Source: Snodgrassella alvi (GTDB lineage Bacteria; Pseudomonadota; Gammaproteobacteria; Burkholderiales; Neisseriaceae). Taken from it: 64,000 bases of DNA. The translations under genes were made by a program, and so were the position numbers. Below the pieces are notes generated by a model that was not told where the DNA came from, did no database searches, and saw only the letters and a list, made by a program, of their open reading frames with translations. Below are positions 9,062 through 17,857 of this stretch, piece after piece; positions within the stretch are counted from its first letter, which is position 1; each line of letters begins with the position of its first letter. The stretch lies in assembly GCF_002777745.1 (NCBI RefSeq), contig NZ_MEIO01000027.1, forward strand, positions 1 through 64,000. The letters run 5' to 3'.

Positions 9062-10471
9062 ATGGAATTTAACATAAAAGCCGAACAATTGCAGCCGCAA
9101 AACAATAGCCCTTTACTTATTGTCTGCACTGCAAACAGTAAACACAACAATCCTGTAGCAGGTACTTTACTATCTCAATTGCAACAGCAACCGAAAGATT
9201 TTATTGCTACTCATATGGTTGAGCAGAACCATATACAGGCTTTGGCCGTGGCATGCTTAGAAAAAGAAGACTATGCCAGTATTCAGAAATTGGCTTCAAC
9301 GGCAGCCAACTGGGCTAAAGAGCAAACCCAGATTAGTGTTGATTTAAATTCCTTGCCTGAGGTACTGGCACAACAGTGGGTACAGGCATTCACGATTGCA
9401 GTAGGTGAATCTGTTTACTGCTTTGATATGTTTAAAAAAGATTCTAACCCTGTATCACTTAAGCATATTTATTACTATACTGTTCACGCAGTAAGCGAAT
9501 ATCTAAACAAGGGTGAAGCCGTTGTTTATGGTATGAATATCTGTAAAGATCTGGGTAATGCACCGGGTAACCTATGTACTCCAGCCTATCTGGCCTCTTT
9601 TGCTTCTAAAACTGCAACTGATGTGGGTGCCCATGCTCGAATTATGGCAAAGGCCGATATTCAGGAAATGGGTATGAATGCTTTGCTGGCAGTTGCACAG
9701 GGCAGTTCTGCCGGAGCTTATCTTATTGAGCTGCAATATCACGGCGCTCCGGATGCTGAAGATAAACCCGTGGTTCTGGTGGGCAAAGGTATTACTTTTG
9801 ACTCTGGCGGTATCTCCCTGAAACCGGGAGCTGCAATGGATGAAATGAAATTTGATATGTGTGGTGCTGCCGCTGTTATTGGTACTTTTGCAGCTGCTGC
9901 CAAGCTTAAACTACCACTAAATCTAATTGCTATTATTCCCACCTGTGAAAATATGCCTTCCGGTAATGCAACCAAACCGGGAGATATTGTTAAGGCAATG
10001 AATGGTTTAAATATTGAAATTTTAAACACCGATGCAGAAGGTAGACTAATTTTATGTGATGCCCTTACCTATGCTGAACGCTTCCAGCCAAAAACTGTAA
10101 TTGATGTAGCTACTTTAACCGGAGCCTGTATCATTGCTCTGGGACATGTTGCACAAGGTGTACTGGGTAATAATCAGTCAGTTATTGATCAGTTATTACA
10201 CGCAGCAGCCAGTATTAATGATAAAACATGGCAATTGCCTCTGTTTGACGAATACAAAGAACAGCTAAAATCCAATTTTGCTGATTTGCAAAATATAGGC
10301 GGACGCCCTGCTGGAACAATTACTGCTGCAGCTTTCTTGTCCTGTTTTACCGAAAGTTATCCATGGGCGCATCTGGATATTGCTGGTACAGCCTGGCATT
10401 CAGGCAACAATAAAGGTGCTACAGGTCGCCCTGTGCCGCTGCTGCTTGAATATCTGATTCAGCAATCATGA
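9062..10471 (+). CDS. pepA: leucyl aminopeptidase (M17)
   Basis: Cytosolic two-metal aminopeptidase of family M17 that removes N-terminal residues from peptides; PepA homologues can also bind DNA. The catalytic C-terminal half carries the metal-binding segments (ITFDSGGISLKPG, MKFDMCGAAAV) and the family signature NTDAEGRL near residue 322. The N-terminal 150 residues are less conserved, as usual. I chose the ATG at 9062 because GGGAGAGG lies just upstream; the in-frame TTG at 9047 would overlap that ribosome site. Followed after 12 bases by holC, a neighbour kept in many proteobacteria. Confidence 0.93.
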   Translation: MEFNIKAEQLQPQNNSPLLIVCTANSKHNNPVAGTLLSQLQQQPKDFIATHMVEQNHIQALAVACLEKEDYASIQKLASTAANWAKEQTQISVDLNSLPEVLAQQWVQAFTIAVGESVYCFDMFKKDSNPVSLKHIYYYTVHAVSEYLNKGEAVVYGMNICKDLGNAPGNLCTPAYLASFASKTATDVGAHARIMAKADIQEMGMNALLAVAQGSSAGAYLIELQYHGAPDAEDKPVVLVGKGITFDSGGISLKPGAAMDEMKFDMCGAAAVIGTFAAAAKLKLPLNLIAIIPTCENMPSGNATKPGDIVKAMNGLNIEILNTDAEGRLILCDALTYAERFQPKTVIDVATLTGACIIALGHVAQGVLGNNQSVIDQLLHAAASINDKTWQLPLFDEYKEQLKSNFADLQNIGGRPAGTITAAAFLSCFTESYPWAHLDIAGTAWHSGNNKGATGRPVPLLLEYLIQQS

Positions 10472-10483
10472 ATTTGAGACGAT

Positions 10484-10927
10484 ATGGCTATTACTACTTT
10501 TTATACTCACATTACTGACCCAGTCTCTTTTACTTGTCGACTGACTCAAAAAGTATATAAAAGTGGAGCAAGCGTTCTGATCTGGTTAGAAAACGAAAGC
10601 CGTGTAAATCAATTTGATCATGCTCTATGGTCGTTTCAGGCTACCAGTTTTATCCCACATGAAATCTGGTCACCTCAGCAACCGCAGCCGCTTACTGCAC
10701 AATCGGTGTTACTGGCTTATGGTTCAGATTTACCTACAATACAGAAGGATTGCGTGGTTATTAATCTGGCGGATGTTTATTGGTGTGATGCCCCCATAAT
10801 ACCAGACCGGGTATTGGAGCTAGTGAGTACTGATCTAGATGAAATAGCAGCTGCACGACAGCGTTTTCGTACTTATCGGGATGCTGGCTTTGTTATTGAG
10901 CACCATGATATGCGTACACAAAAGTAA
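10484..10927 (+). CDS. holC: DNA polymerase III chi subunit
   Basis: Chi subunit of the clamp-loader complex, which contacts single-strand-binding protein during replication. The 147-residue length, the start TTFYTHITDP, and the central RVNQFDHALWSFQATSFIPHEIW segment are typical of HolC. It lies 12 bases behind pepA, the usual arrangement, and is followed by a strong bidirectional terminator shared with rmlD. Confidence 0.88.
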   Translation: MAITTFYTHITDPVSFTCRLTQKVYKSGASVLIWLENESRVNQFDHALWSFQATSFIPHEIWSPQQPQPLTAQSVLLAYGSDLPTIQKDCVVINLADVYWCDAPIIPDRVLELVSTDLDEIAAARQRFRTYRDAGFVIEHHDMRTQK

Positions 10928-10941
10928 TGCTGGCAGACATT

Positions 10942-10972
10942 AAAAAGCGGGTTAGCCATTAACCCGCTTTTT
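10942..10972. terminator. bidirectional intrinsic terminator between holC and rmlD
   Basis: Perfect 13-base-pair stem (AAAAAGCGGGTTA / TAACCCGCTTTTT) with a 5-base loop GCCAT; the A and T tracts make it work in both directions for the convergent genes. Confidence 0.9.
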
Positions 10973-10982
10973 GCACATTCTT

Positions 10983-11843
10983 TTAATTCAGCAATTTAGT
11001 GATAATGTGTGTTAAAGGTGTATCGACTACTGGTTCTGGGAGCATGTTTTGTAAGGTACGGCTATCCAGAATACCAAACTCAGGTCGTCTGGCTGCCGAC
11101 TGATAATCAGCAGTGCCAATACGCTCAACTTTGACTTGTTGGTAGCGCTCATCGATTTCAGCTGCTTCAGCAAAAATACGTTGAGCAAAATCTGCCCAAC
11201 TCATTTGCTGGCTACCAGCAAAATGCATTAAGCCGCGTGGAGAATCGGTTAATGAAGCAAGGCGGATAATAGCTTCAGCCAAATCTCCCGCATAGGTGGG
11301 GCAACCAATCTGATCGTCTACCACTCGGATAGTGGATGTTTCTAATCCTTTTTGTAACATGATTTTTACAAAATTGTGTCCATATTCACTGTATACCCAT
11401 GAAGTACGAATAACAGCGGTGTCAACATGCGCGTTTAAAGCCAGTAATTCACCTGCTAGCTTACTGTGACCGTATACATTTAATGGATTAGGTGCCATAT
11501 TTTCTGTCAGAATTACGTGATGATGACCATCAAATACTTGTTCAGTAGACAGATGAATCAATCGCGCACCAATTGCTCTAGCGGCCTGAGCCAGATTTAA
11601 TGTTCCTGTTGCATTCACCGCAAAAGCTTTGGCTATATCAGTTTCTGCTGCATCAACCTTGGTATAACCTGCTGCATTTATAATTACATCCGGTTCAAAG
11701 GTTTTCACCATATTGAGCACATTATGTGCATCAGTAATATTCAATGTCTGCGAGTCACTGGCAATCAGTTCCCAACTTTCCGGCAATCTGTCTCTTAAAC
11801 AACTACCCACTTGACCTTTTGAACCTGTTAATAAAATACGCAT
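10983..11843 (-). CDS. rfbD: dTDP-4-dehydrorhamnose reductase-like SDR
   Basis: NADPH-dependent reductase of the extended short-chain dehydrogenase family, expected to make dTDP-L-rhamnose, the last step before rhamnose is built into surface polysaccharide. Seen: N-terminal nucleotide site LLTGSKGQVGSCL, catalytic Y-x3-K in YGHSKLAGE, a C-terminal sugar-binding part with PEFGILDSRTLQ (the family usually has RP..S.L). Length 286 is normal. The partner genes rfbA, rfbB and rfbC are not in the window, so pathway membership is inferred from sequence only. Single gene with its own terminator. Confidence 0.82.
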   Translation of the reverse strand: MRILLTGSKGQVGSCLRDRLPESWELIASDSQTLNITDAHNVLNMVKTFEPDVIINAAGYTKVDAAETDIAKAFAVNATGTLNLAQAARAIGARLIHLSTEQVFDGHHHVILTENMAPNPLNVYGHSKLAGELLALNAHVDTAVIRTSWVYSEYGHNFVKIMLQKGLETSTIRVVDDQIGCPTYAGDLAEAIIRLASLTDSPRGLMHFAGSQQMSWADFAQRIFAEAAEIDERYQQVKVERIGTADYQSAARRPEFGILDSRTLQNMLPEPVVDTPLTHIITKLLN

Positions 11844-12017
11844 GGCTAAGCCTTTGTTTTAAATTACTAATAAAATAACTACAATGCAGCTAAATATGAT
11901 GTTGCACACATGAAGTGCTCAAACAATAAGCTTATTGTTACACAACACTAGTTTATTTTCAGCATGGTTTTTTATATAAAATAAAGATTGTTTGTATAAA
12001 TAAACTGGTTATTAATA

Positions 12018-13151
12018 TTAACCCACGATCCCTGTTAACCAAGTAGCGCTTTGTTGATGGCGCAATAACCAGCGACAATCCTGATCCATAACATCTACAG
12101 CAACAGTCTGCCATTCAGAATCGGTTAATGCCTGCGGATTTTCCGGTAACTCAATAGCATTACGTGCTGTTGCCCCGAGAATTTTCGGAGCCTGATAATA
12201 AATTATTTCATCTACGGCATTAGCGGCCAGTAAGGCTGAATTCAGAATAGAACCTGCTTCAACCAGTATCAGACCAATATCACGTTGTGCCAGAGCAGGC
12301 CATAATTCTTGCAAATTAATCTGGCCATCCTGATTTGCTGGTACAGTCAAAATAGAAACATGTGGGTAAGGGGAAAAAACAGCTTTTTTAGCAGTATCAG
12401 TAATAGTGGTAACAATCAGTGTAGGGCTATTTATATCATGGATTACCTGATAAGCAGGTGTGATTCGTAGCTTACTGTCCAGAATGATACGTAATGGCTG
12501 TCGTAATGCTGAAAAGCGTCGCACATTTAATTGTGGATTATCTGCCAGTATAGTATTGATACCCGTTAACACTGCACAGCTTTCAGCACGTAATGTCTGG
12601 ACGTCATTACGTGCTGCCTCTCCTGTTATCCATTGGCTTAAACCGTTACTCAGCGCTGTCTTGCTGTCGAGACTCGCAGCGATTTTCAGCCTGATATAAG
12701 GTCTGTATCTTTCCAGCCTGGATAAGAAACCCGGATTCAGTGCACGTGCCTGCCGTGTATACAAACCACTCTCAACCTGTATACCAGACTGTTGCAACAT
12801 GCTTAGTCCATTACCTTTAACCAATGGGTTGGGGTCACTCATGGCCACAACCACACGCTTGATATGAGCATCAATCAGAGCCTGCGCACATGGGCCTGTC
12901 CGGCCGGTATGGCTGCAAGGTTCCAAAGTAACATAGGCAGTAGCATCCTGTGCCAGTTGCCCTGCCTGTCGTAATGCATGCACTTCGGCATGTGGTTGCC
13001 CTGCTCGCACATGAAAGCCTTCGCCGACAATTTGCTCACCACGCGTAATTACACAGCCTACCCGCGGATTAGGGCTGGTAGAAAACCGCCCTTGCCAAGC
13101 TAGCTCAAGGGCGGTTTGCATGAATTTTTTATCAAGCTCAGAAAAGCTCAT
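12018..13151 (-). CDS. ribD: bifunctional riboflavin deaminase/reductase
   Basis: Two steps of riboflavin synthesis: deamination of the pyrimidine intermediate, then NADPH reduction of its ribosyl side chain. The N-terminal deaminase domain (1-145) has the zinc site HAEVHAL and EPCSHTGRTGPC; the C-terminal reductase domain has RLKIAASLDSKTAL and LIVEAGSILNSALL. Length 377 is normal. The start codon follows the stop of the upstream lipoprotein gene by 3 bases, and nrdR lies further upstream; nrdR-ribD neighbourhood is common in proteobacteria. Confidence 0.93.
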   Translation of the reverse strand: MSFSELDKKFMQTALELAWQGRFSTSPNPRVGCVITRGEQIVGEGFHVRAGQPHAEVHALRQAGQLAQDATAYVTLEPCSHTGRTGPCAQALIDAHIKRVVVAMSDPNPLVKGNGLSMLQQSGIQVESGLYTRQARALNPGFLSRLERYRPYIRLKIAASLDSKTALSNGLSQWITGEAARNDVQTLRAESCAVLTGINTILADNPQLNVRRFSALRQPLRIILDSKLRITPAYQVIHDINSPTLIVTTITDTAKKAVFSPYPHVSILTVPANQDGQINLQELWPALAQRDIGLILVEAGSILNSALLAANAVDEIIYYQAPKILGATARNAIELPENPQALTDSEWQTVAVDVMDQDCRWLLRHQQSATWLTGIVG

Positions 13152-13154
13152 CTT

Positions 13155-13751
13155 TTAACTGTTCTGTACATTAATGGTTTTCAGCGTAGCAGCAAGTGCA
13201 GCATCACTGGCACTATCGCTGCTGGCGCAAACGGAATAAAGATTATTGCTTCCAATCAGAGCAACGCAGCTTTCGTTGAGTAAAGCACCATTCTGCTGAT
13301 GACTGAAGCGATAATTCATACGGTTTTCTGTAGCAATACCTACCTTGATATTACTGATGGCTGCATTGTTTTTCAGACTATCAGCCAAATTCTTGAAATA
13401 CTCATTTGCCTTAATTTTTATCTCACCCAAATTACTAACTGCAAGAGTAATGTTACTGCTTGCATCATACTGTAATAAAGTAAGGCTATTTATTTGTGCC
13501 TGATCTACTTTGTCGTTTGCGCTATCCATTGCATCAGCGAAATCACCATTTACTACAATACTCAGCTTACCATCCTTACTGGTTAGAGTCTGGGTAGATG
13601 TTACGGCAGTAGCAGATGCAACATTGCTTGCAACACTACTTGCAGCCTGAGTATCACTAGCATCCATCGTCACAGAAGTATCTTTTTGTGTACACGCAGA
13701 TAAACCTAACGATGCGATTATTACAAACAACGATAAACGAAATTTCAACAT
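13155..13751 (-). CDS. uncharacterised lipoprotein between nrdR and ribD
   Basis: 198 residues with a lipoprotein signal peptide: hydrophobic FRLSLFVIIASLGL followed by the lipobox LSAC, so lipidation at Cys20. A Ser/Thr/Ala-rich linker (about 25-58) leads to a globular part with conserved-looking strands (KDGKLSIVVNGDF, SNLGEIKIKANEYFKNLADSLK) and two further cysteines near the C-terminus (ESCVALIGSNNLYSVCASS), which could form a disulphide in the periplasm. I do not recognise a named family with confidence. It is likely anchored in the outer membrane facing the periplasm and co-transcribed with ribD, 3 bases downstream. Confidence 0.75.
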   Translation of the reverse strand: MLKFRLSLFVIIASLGLSACTQKDTSVTMDASDTQAASSVASNVASATAVTSTQTLTSKDGKLSIVVNGDFADAMDSANDKVDQAQINSLTLLQYDASSNITLAVSNLGEIKIKANEYFKNLADSLKNNAAISNIKVGIATENRMNYRFSHQQNGALLNESCVALIGSNNLYSVCASSDSASDAALAATLKTINVQNS

Positions 13752-13857
13752 GATATATTCAAGCTTTCATGACAAGGCACAATAATTACAAAGTATAACA
13801 AGAATTAGCGCCTAATGCAGCGAGCTATTTCAAAATAGCCAGACAAAATAAATACTT

Positions 13858-14313
13858 TTAATCTACCTTTTGTAATGTCGCAATTAGCTGAGTAAATTCC
13901 GAAACATCATGAAAGCTTTTATACACTGAAGCAAAGCGCACATAAGCAACCTCATCAAGTTTAGCCAATAAACTTAGCACCATATCTCCAATCATGTAAC
14001 TGGGAACTTCTTTGACACCCATGTGGTAAAGATTGGTTTCAATCTTTGCTACAGCATTTTCAATGCTTTCCCGATCCATTGGCCGCTTATGTAGTGCCCT
14101 GCTAATACTGGTATACAGTTTAGCCGGATCAAACAACACCTTTTCTCCAGTACGCTTGATAATCAGCGGCATTCGCATCTCCACTACTTCCAGCGTACTA
14201 AAACGACTATCACAGGCCAAACAGCGACGACGACGACGTATACTGTTATTACCTTCGCTCAGACGCGTATCAATCACCTGTGTATTATGATGCTGGCAAA
14301 AGGGACATTTCAT
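13858..14313 (-). CDS. nrdR: transcriptional repressor NrdR
   Basis: Zinc-ribbon and ATP-cone repressor that senses dNTP/ATP levels and controls ribonucleotide reductase genes. The zinc ribbon is at 1-40 (MKCPFCQ ... RRRRCLACDSRFST, two CxxC pairs) and the ATP-cone follows (IKRTGEKVLFDPAKLYTSISRAL). Length 151 is standard. It heads the nrdR-lipoprotein-ribD group (106 bases to the next gene). Confidence 0.95.
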   Translation of the reverse strand: MKCPFCQHHNTQVIDTRLSEGNNSIRRRRRCLACDSRFSTLEVVEMRMPLIIKRTGEKVLFDPAKLYTSISRALHKRPMDRESIENAVAKIETNLYHMGVKEVPSYMIGDMVLSLLAKLDEVAYVRFASVYKSFHDVSEFTQLIATLQKVD

Positions 14314-14871
14314 ACAAATGCAAATTAATATTGATGGAATTGAATGGCTATTGTGGCAGGCACTACTATGGCTGGCAAGCTCATTTATTTTTTATGTCAG
14401 TACAATATAACCAATTATCGCAGACTTATCCACCTGTACACAGAATCCAACGCAAAACTTCAGGTAAAATATGGGGATAACTACCATAGAATACTGATTT
14501 TTATTATGTATTTTACGTTGATTAAAAAATAGGCAAGTCATAATAAATGAATTGTTTTTCAAGTGGTACCAAGCAATGACAAGAATGGCAGTACAAGTAA
14601 TAATCAAAAATTTAATTAATCAAATCATTTAATAAACTTAAAAAAATCATCCACTGTATAAGAACGAATTCGTTGTCATTGTTGATTCATTCAATTGAAT
14701 TAAAAAACTGGGCTTATTAATTATTTATATAGATTAAGAAAAATAGGAATTCTAAGAATTTTCACCTTTCACTGACAAACAACAATAATAAATCAAATAT
14801 TTAAGAAACAAACAGACTACTCACTCCTAAGCTACAGGCCAGATAATAAATTTGTACTTTTACAAGCAAAT
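14314..14871. other. AT-rich intergenic gap
   Basis: About 560 bases between nrdR and the GNAT gene, both leftward. Short open frames occur on both strands but none has a ribosome site or protein-like composition. No RNA gene or terminator that I can support. Confidence 0.5.
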
Positions 14872-15360
14872 CTACTCAGTTAAATATTTACGCATTAGTA
14901 AACAGTTAACCGTAACCTCATTATTGAGTGGCAGAGCACATTCACCCAGCGAAGTATATCCATTGATTTCATAAAATTTAACCGAATTCAGCGATGCATA
15001 CAATTTCAACAAGCCCAAACCTGCACAACTGGCAACATCTTCAGCACGCTGTAAAAGTGCAGTTCCTAACCCCTGATTATGCACAAAGGGATGAATATAT
15101 AGCGCATCCAATTGTGCTTCCACTAAATCCATCTGAAAGAAACCCTGAATATGCCCTTTATAATCTACTACCCATAAAGCTTTATTCGCATCCGTCATCG
15201 TATGCAGATAACTTTCAACATTCAATAATGACAACCATGTTTTCAATACTGTTTCATTATATTTGCGCGCACAGGTATATTGCACCGCATAGCGATGAGC
15301 ATTGAAAATATCTTCGCAGTCTTCAGGTCGTGCCGGACGTAAATAAGTAATAATACTCAT
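14872..15360 (-). CDS. GNAT-family N-acetyltransferase
   Basis: Acetyl-CoA-dependent acetyltransferase of unknown substrate. The GNAT fold is visible: N-terminal YLRPARPEDCEDIFNAH, central strand VVDYKGHIQGFFQMD, then LDALYIHPFVHNQGLGTALLQRAEDVA, where the Q-G-L-G-T motif is the acetyl-CoA pyrophosphate loop, and a C-terminal FYEINGYTSLGE. The ATG at 15360 starts the family's usual N-terminus; a TTG five codons upstream is in frame but less likely. It is monocistronic and divergent from msrAB. Confidence 0.78.
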   Translation of the reverse strand: MSIITYLRPARPEDCEDIFNAHRYAVQYTCARKYNETVLKTWLSLLNVESYLHTMTDANKALWVVDYKGHIQGFFQMDLVEAQLDALYIHPFVHNQGLGTALLQRAEDVASCAGLGLLKLYASLNSVKFYEINGYTSLGECALPLNNEVTVNCLLMRKYLTE

Positions 15361-15515
15361 ATAATCTTCAACCAATACAGCAATACATAAATTAACCAGA
15401 ATCGAATACAGATTTTATATCACCCATATATAATTAAGCAAAACAACATCTTTCATTCAATACAAGCTAGTGCTAGCATATACACATACATCACACAAGG
15501 ATATGAAATAACATT

Positions 15516-16499
15516 ATGAATATAAAAATTATTTATCTTGCCGGTGGCTGTTTTTGGGGTATGGAAGGCTATTTTAAACGATTAAACGGTGTGCTAACTA
15601 CGCAAACAGGTTATGCCAACGGGCATACCGAAAACCCAAGTTATGAAGAAGTTTGCAAACAAAACACTGGTCATGCCGAAACCATAAAAGTTGAATACGA
15701 TGCAGATGTTCTGCCCTTAACCGATATACTGCGCCATTTTTTCCGTATCATAGACCCCACTAGCCTGAACCGTCAGGCACATGATATTGGTACTCAATAC
15801 CGCAGTGGTATTTACTATACTGATACTGCCGACCGAGATGTTATTCAGGCTGCAATCAAAGCTGAACAGGGTCGTTATGAAGCAACCATCGTAGTCGAAA
15901 ACCTGCCTTTACAACAATTTTTCCCTGCTGAAGAATATCATCAGGACTACCTGAACAAAAACCCTCAGGGCTATTGCCATATCGATCTACAAAAAGCCCG
16001 CGAACCCTTGCCTGAGCTTCCCAAAACGGCAACTGCCGTTCAAGCATATGATGCCAGAACTTTCCATAAACCCGATGCTGCAACTTTACATCAGCAGCTA
16101 GGTGAAGAAGTTTATCAAATCACACAGAACGCAGGCACTGAGCGTCCATATAGTCATCCGTACGATGAATTGTTTGTTCCTGGTATTTATGTCGATATTG
16201 TGAGCGGAGAACCACTTTTCAGCTCACGAGACAAATTTAATTCCGGCTGTGGCTGGCCTGCGTTCAGCCAACCCATACAGCCAGAAGTAATCAGCGAACA
16301 TCAGGATAACAGTCTTGGTATGCAGCGTACTGAAGTACGCAGCCATCAGGCAGATTCACATTTGGGTCATGTATTTCCGGATGGCCCACAGGAACGTGGA
16401 GGATTACGTTATTGTATCAACGGAGCCAGTCTGCGGTTTATCCCTTATGACGAAATGGATGCAGCAGGTTATGCTGCATATAAGGATATGGTCAAATAA
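15516..16499 (+). CDS. msrAB: fused peptide methionine sulfoxide reductase MsrA-MsrB
   Basis: Repairs both epimers of oxidised methionine in proteins. Residues 1-160 are MsrA with the catalytic motif GGCFWG (Cys12); residues about 195-325 are MsrB with [11 protein letters not shown], the histidine-rich [13 protein letters not shown] and the catalytic [11 protein letters not shown] near 299. The MsrA-then-MsrB order is that of the neisserial PilB/MsrAB protein, but the N-terminal thioredoxin-like domain and signal peptide of that protein are missing, so this form is probably cytoplasmic. An AAGG ribosome-like site and a two-codon ATG-AAA-TAA lie just upstream of the ATG used. Confidence 0.93.
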   Translation: MNIKIIYLAGGCFWGMEGYFKRLNGVLTTQTGYANGHTENPSYEEVCKQNTGHAETIKVEYDADVLPLTDILRHFFRIIDPTSLNRQAHDIGTQYRSGIYYTDTADRDVIQAAIKAEQGRYEATIVVENLPLQQFFPAEEYHQDYLNKNPQGYCHIDLQKAREPLPELPKTATAVQAYDARTFHKPDAATLHQQLGEEVYQITQNAGTERPYSHPYDELFVPGIYVDIVSGEPLFSSRDKFNSGCGWPAFSQPIQPEVISEHQDNSLGMQRTEVRSHQADSHLGHVFPDGPQERGGLRYCINGASLRFIPYDEMDAAGYAAYKDMVK

Positions 16500-16744
16500 T
16501 CTCGCCTTCAGCCATGGGCAGTATGTACTGCTGAAGCATGCATATTGCCCGACATTAAGCCTGTCCAGATCATCCAGATTGCAATAAATTATTAATAACC
16601 ACAACATGCCTGAGCTTAAATTAAATTCACATTAAATTTCATTTTCCAACGCAGGCGTGAATTAGCAATAAAAAATCACCTTAACGCTTTCAAACCGGTA
16701 TCATGTAAACTAACCCAATCATAACCTCTCAGGAACACCCCGTT

Positions 16745-17317
16745 ATGCCCTGGAATTTTCCGATATTGCTCACATGGTTGCGTATCCTTATCATTCCTGT
16801 ATTTACCTTATTGTTTTACTTGCCTGCAGACTGGATTAGCGATCGTCAGATTATTAACTGGCTGGCAGCAGGCTTTTTTGCCGCAGCCGCAATAACTGAC
16901 TGGTTTGATGGCTATCTGGCACGCCGCTGGGGGCAGACATCCAATTTCGGTGCTTTTCTCGATCCGGTTGCTGATAAGCTGATGGTAGCTGTAGCGCTGA
17001 TATTACTGGTAGCCACTGGCCGCACTTATGCCATATTTGCCATGATTATTATTGGTCGTGAAATCACTATTTCCGCTTTACGAGAATGGATGGCTCAACT
17101 GGGCAAACGCAATAGTGTTGCCGTAGCTAAACTGGGCAAATTCAAAACCGCAGCACAGATGGGAGCTATTTTTCTTCTATTACTGACATCACCACCACTG
17201 GCTGAACCCAATCTGCTGTGGAAACTGGGAAATATTCTTATGCTTATTGCCTGCATTCTGACTATCTGGTCAATGTTTTATTATTTGAAGATGGCCACCA
17301 AAGAATTTAAATCCTGA
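16745..17317 (+). CDS. pgsA: CDP-diacylglycerol-glycerol-3-phosphate 3-phosphatidyltransferase
   Basis: Inner-membrane enzyme that makes phosphatidylglycerol phosphate, the committed step to phosphatidylglycerol and cardiolipin (a cls gene lies at 31.3-32.8 kb). The CDP-alcohol phosphotransferase signature is complete from residue 52: DWFDGYLARRWGQ then GAFLDPVADK (D-x2-D-G-x2-A-R-x8-G-x3-D-x3-D). Several hydrophobic helices span the rest; 190 residues is normal. The tRNA cluster follows within 110 bases, as in many Neisseriaceae and other proteobacteria where pgsA precedes tRNA-Gly genes. Confidence 0.93.
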   Translation: MPWNFPILLTWLRILIIPVFTLLFYLPADWISDRQIINWLAAGFFAAAAITDWFDGYLARRWGQTSNFGAFLDPVADKLMVAVALILLVATGRTYAIFAMIIIGREITISALREWMAQLGKRNSVAVAKLGKFKTAAQMGAIFLLLLTSPPLAEPNLLWKLGNILMLIACILTIWSMFYYLKMATKEFKS

Positions 17318-17365
17318 AGAATCATAGTGAAAGCAAAAAATACCCCATTAATCCCGCTAATAACC

Positions 17366-17393
17366 TTGACACAATTTTTTTCATCGCTATAAT
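17366..17393 (+). promoter_or_regulatory. sigma70 promoter of the tRNA cluster
   Basis: Perfect -35 TTGACA (17366-17371) and perfect -10 TATAAT (17388-17393) with a 16-base spacer, 31 bases ahead of the first tRNA-Gly. The strongest promoter match in the window. Confidence 0.88.
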
Positions 17394-17424
17394 GTTGCTT
17401 CTTCATTCAGCACGAATGAGAAAC

Positions 17425-17500
17425 GCGGGAATAGCTCAGTTGGTAGAGCGCAACCTTGCCAAGGTTGAGGTCGCGAGTTCGAGACTCGTTTCCCGCTCCA
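17425..17500 (+). tRNA. tRNA-Gly(GCC), copy 1
   Basis: 76 bases including the encoded CCA. Acceptor stem GCGGGAA/TTCCCGC, D-arm TAGCTCAGTTGGTAGAGCG, anticodon loop TTGCCAA (GCC), T-loop TTCGAGA. Identical to the two following copies. Confidence 0.96.
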
Positions 17501-17639
17501 AAAAACATGCTCACATGTATAAAGTGAATCTGCGGGAATAGCTCAGTTGGTAGAGCGCAACCTTGCCAAGGTTGAGGTCGCGAGTTCGAGACTCGTTTCC
17601 CGCTCCAAAAAAACATGCTCACATGTATAAAGTGAATTT
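17501..17639 (+). repeat. tandem duplication unit of tRNA-Gly with spacer
   Basis: The spacer after copy 1 (17501-17531) recurs after copy 2 (17608-17639) almost unchanged, containing CATGCTCACATG; with the tRNA it forms a 107/108-base direct repeat, the mark of recent unequal duplication. Confidence 0.85.
17532..17607 (+). tRNA. tRNA-Gly(GCC), copy 2
   Basis: Identical in all 76 bases to copy 1; 31-base spacer between them. The spacer is repeated, with one extra A, after this copy. Confidence 0.96.
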
Positions 17640-17715
17640 GCGGGAATAGCTCAGTTGGTAGAGCGCAACCTTGCCAAGGTTGAGGTCGCGAGTTCGAGAC
17701 TCGTTTCCCGCTCCA
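17640..17715 (+). tRNA. tRNA-Gly(GCC), copy 3
   Basis: Identical to copies 1 and 2, anticodon GCC, CCA encoded. The sequence after it no longer resembles the repeated spacer. Confidence 0.96.
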
Positions 17716-17760
17716 GATTTTTATTTAATAGTTGCTCTACCCGATTGAGTAAATATTTAA

Positions 17761-17834
17761 GGCGGGATGGCAGAGTGGTCATGCAGCGGACTGCAAATCC
17801 GTGTACGCCGGTTCGATTCCGACTCCCGCCTCCA
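17761..17834 (+). tRNA. tRNA-Cys(GCA)
   Basis: 74 bases with encoded CCA. Acceptor stem GGCGGGA/TCCCGCC, anticodon loop CTGCAAA (GCA), T-loop TTCGATT. One C-A mismatch is visible in the T-stem, but all invariant loop bases are present, so this is the functional tRNA-Cys. Confidence 0.94.
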
Positions 17835-17857
17835 GATACTATGTAAATAGCCTTTAT

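Noticed and set aside
14344-14607. Overlapping short frames on both strands upstream of nrdR
   Set aside because: They have no ribosome site, no family resemblance and skewed composition expected of AT-rich noncoding DNA.
16505-16535. CTTCAGC/GCTGAAG hairpin after msrAB as terminator
   Set aside because: 7 pairs with a 17-base loop and no T tract; too weak to list.
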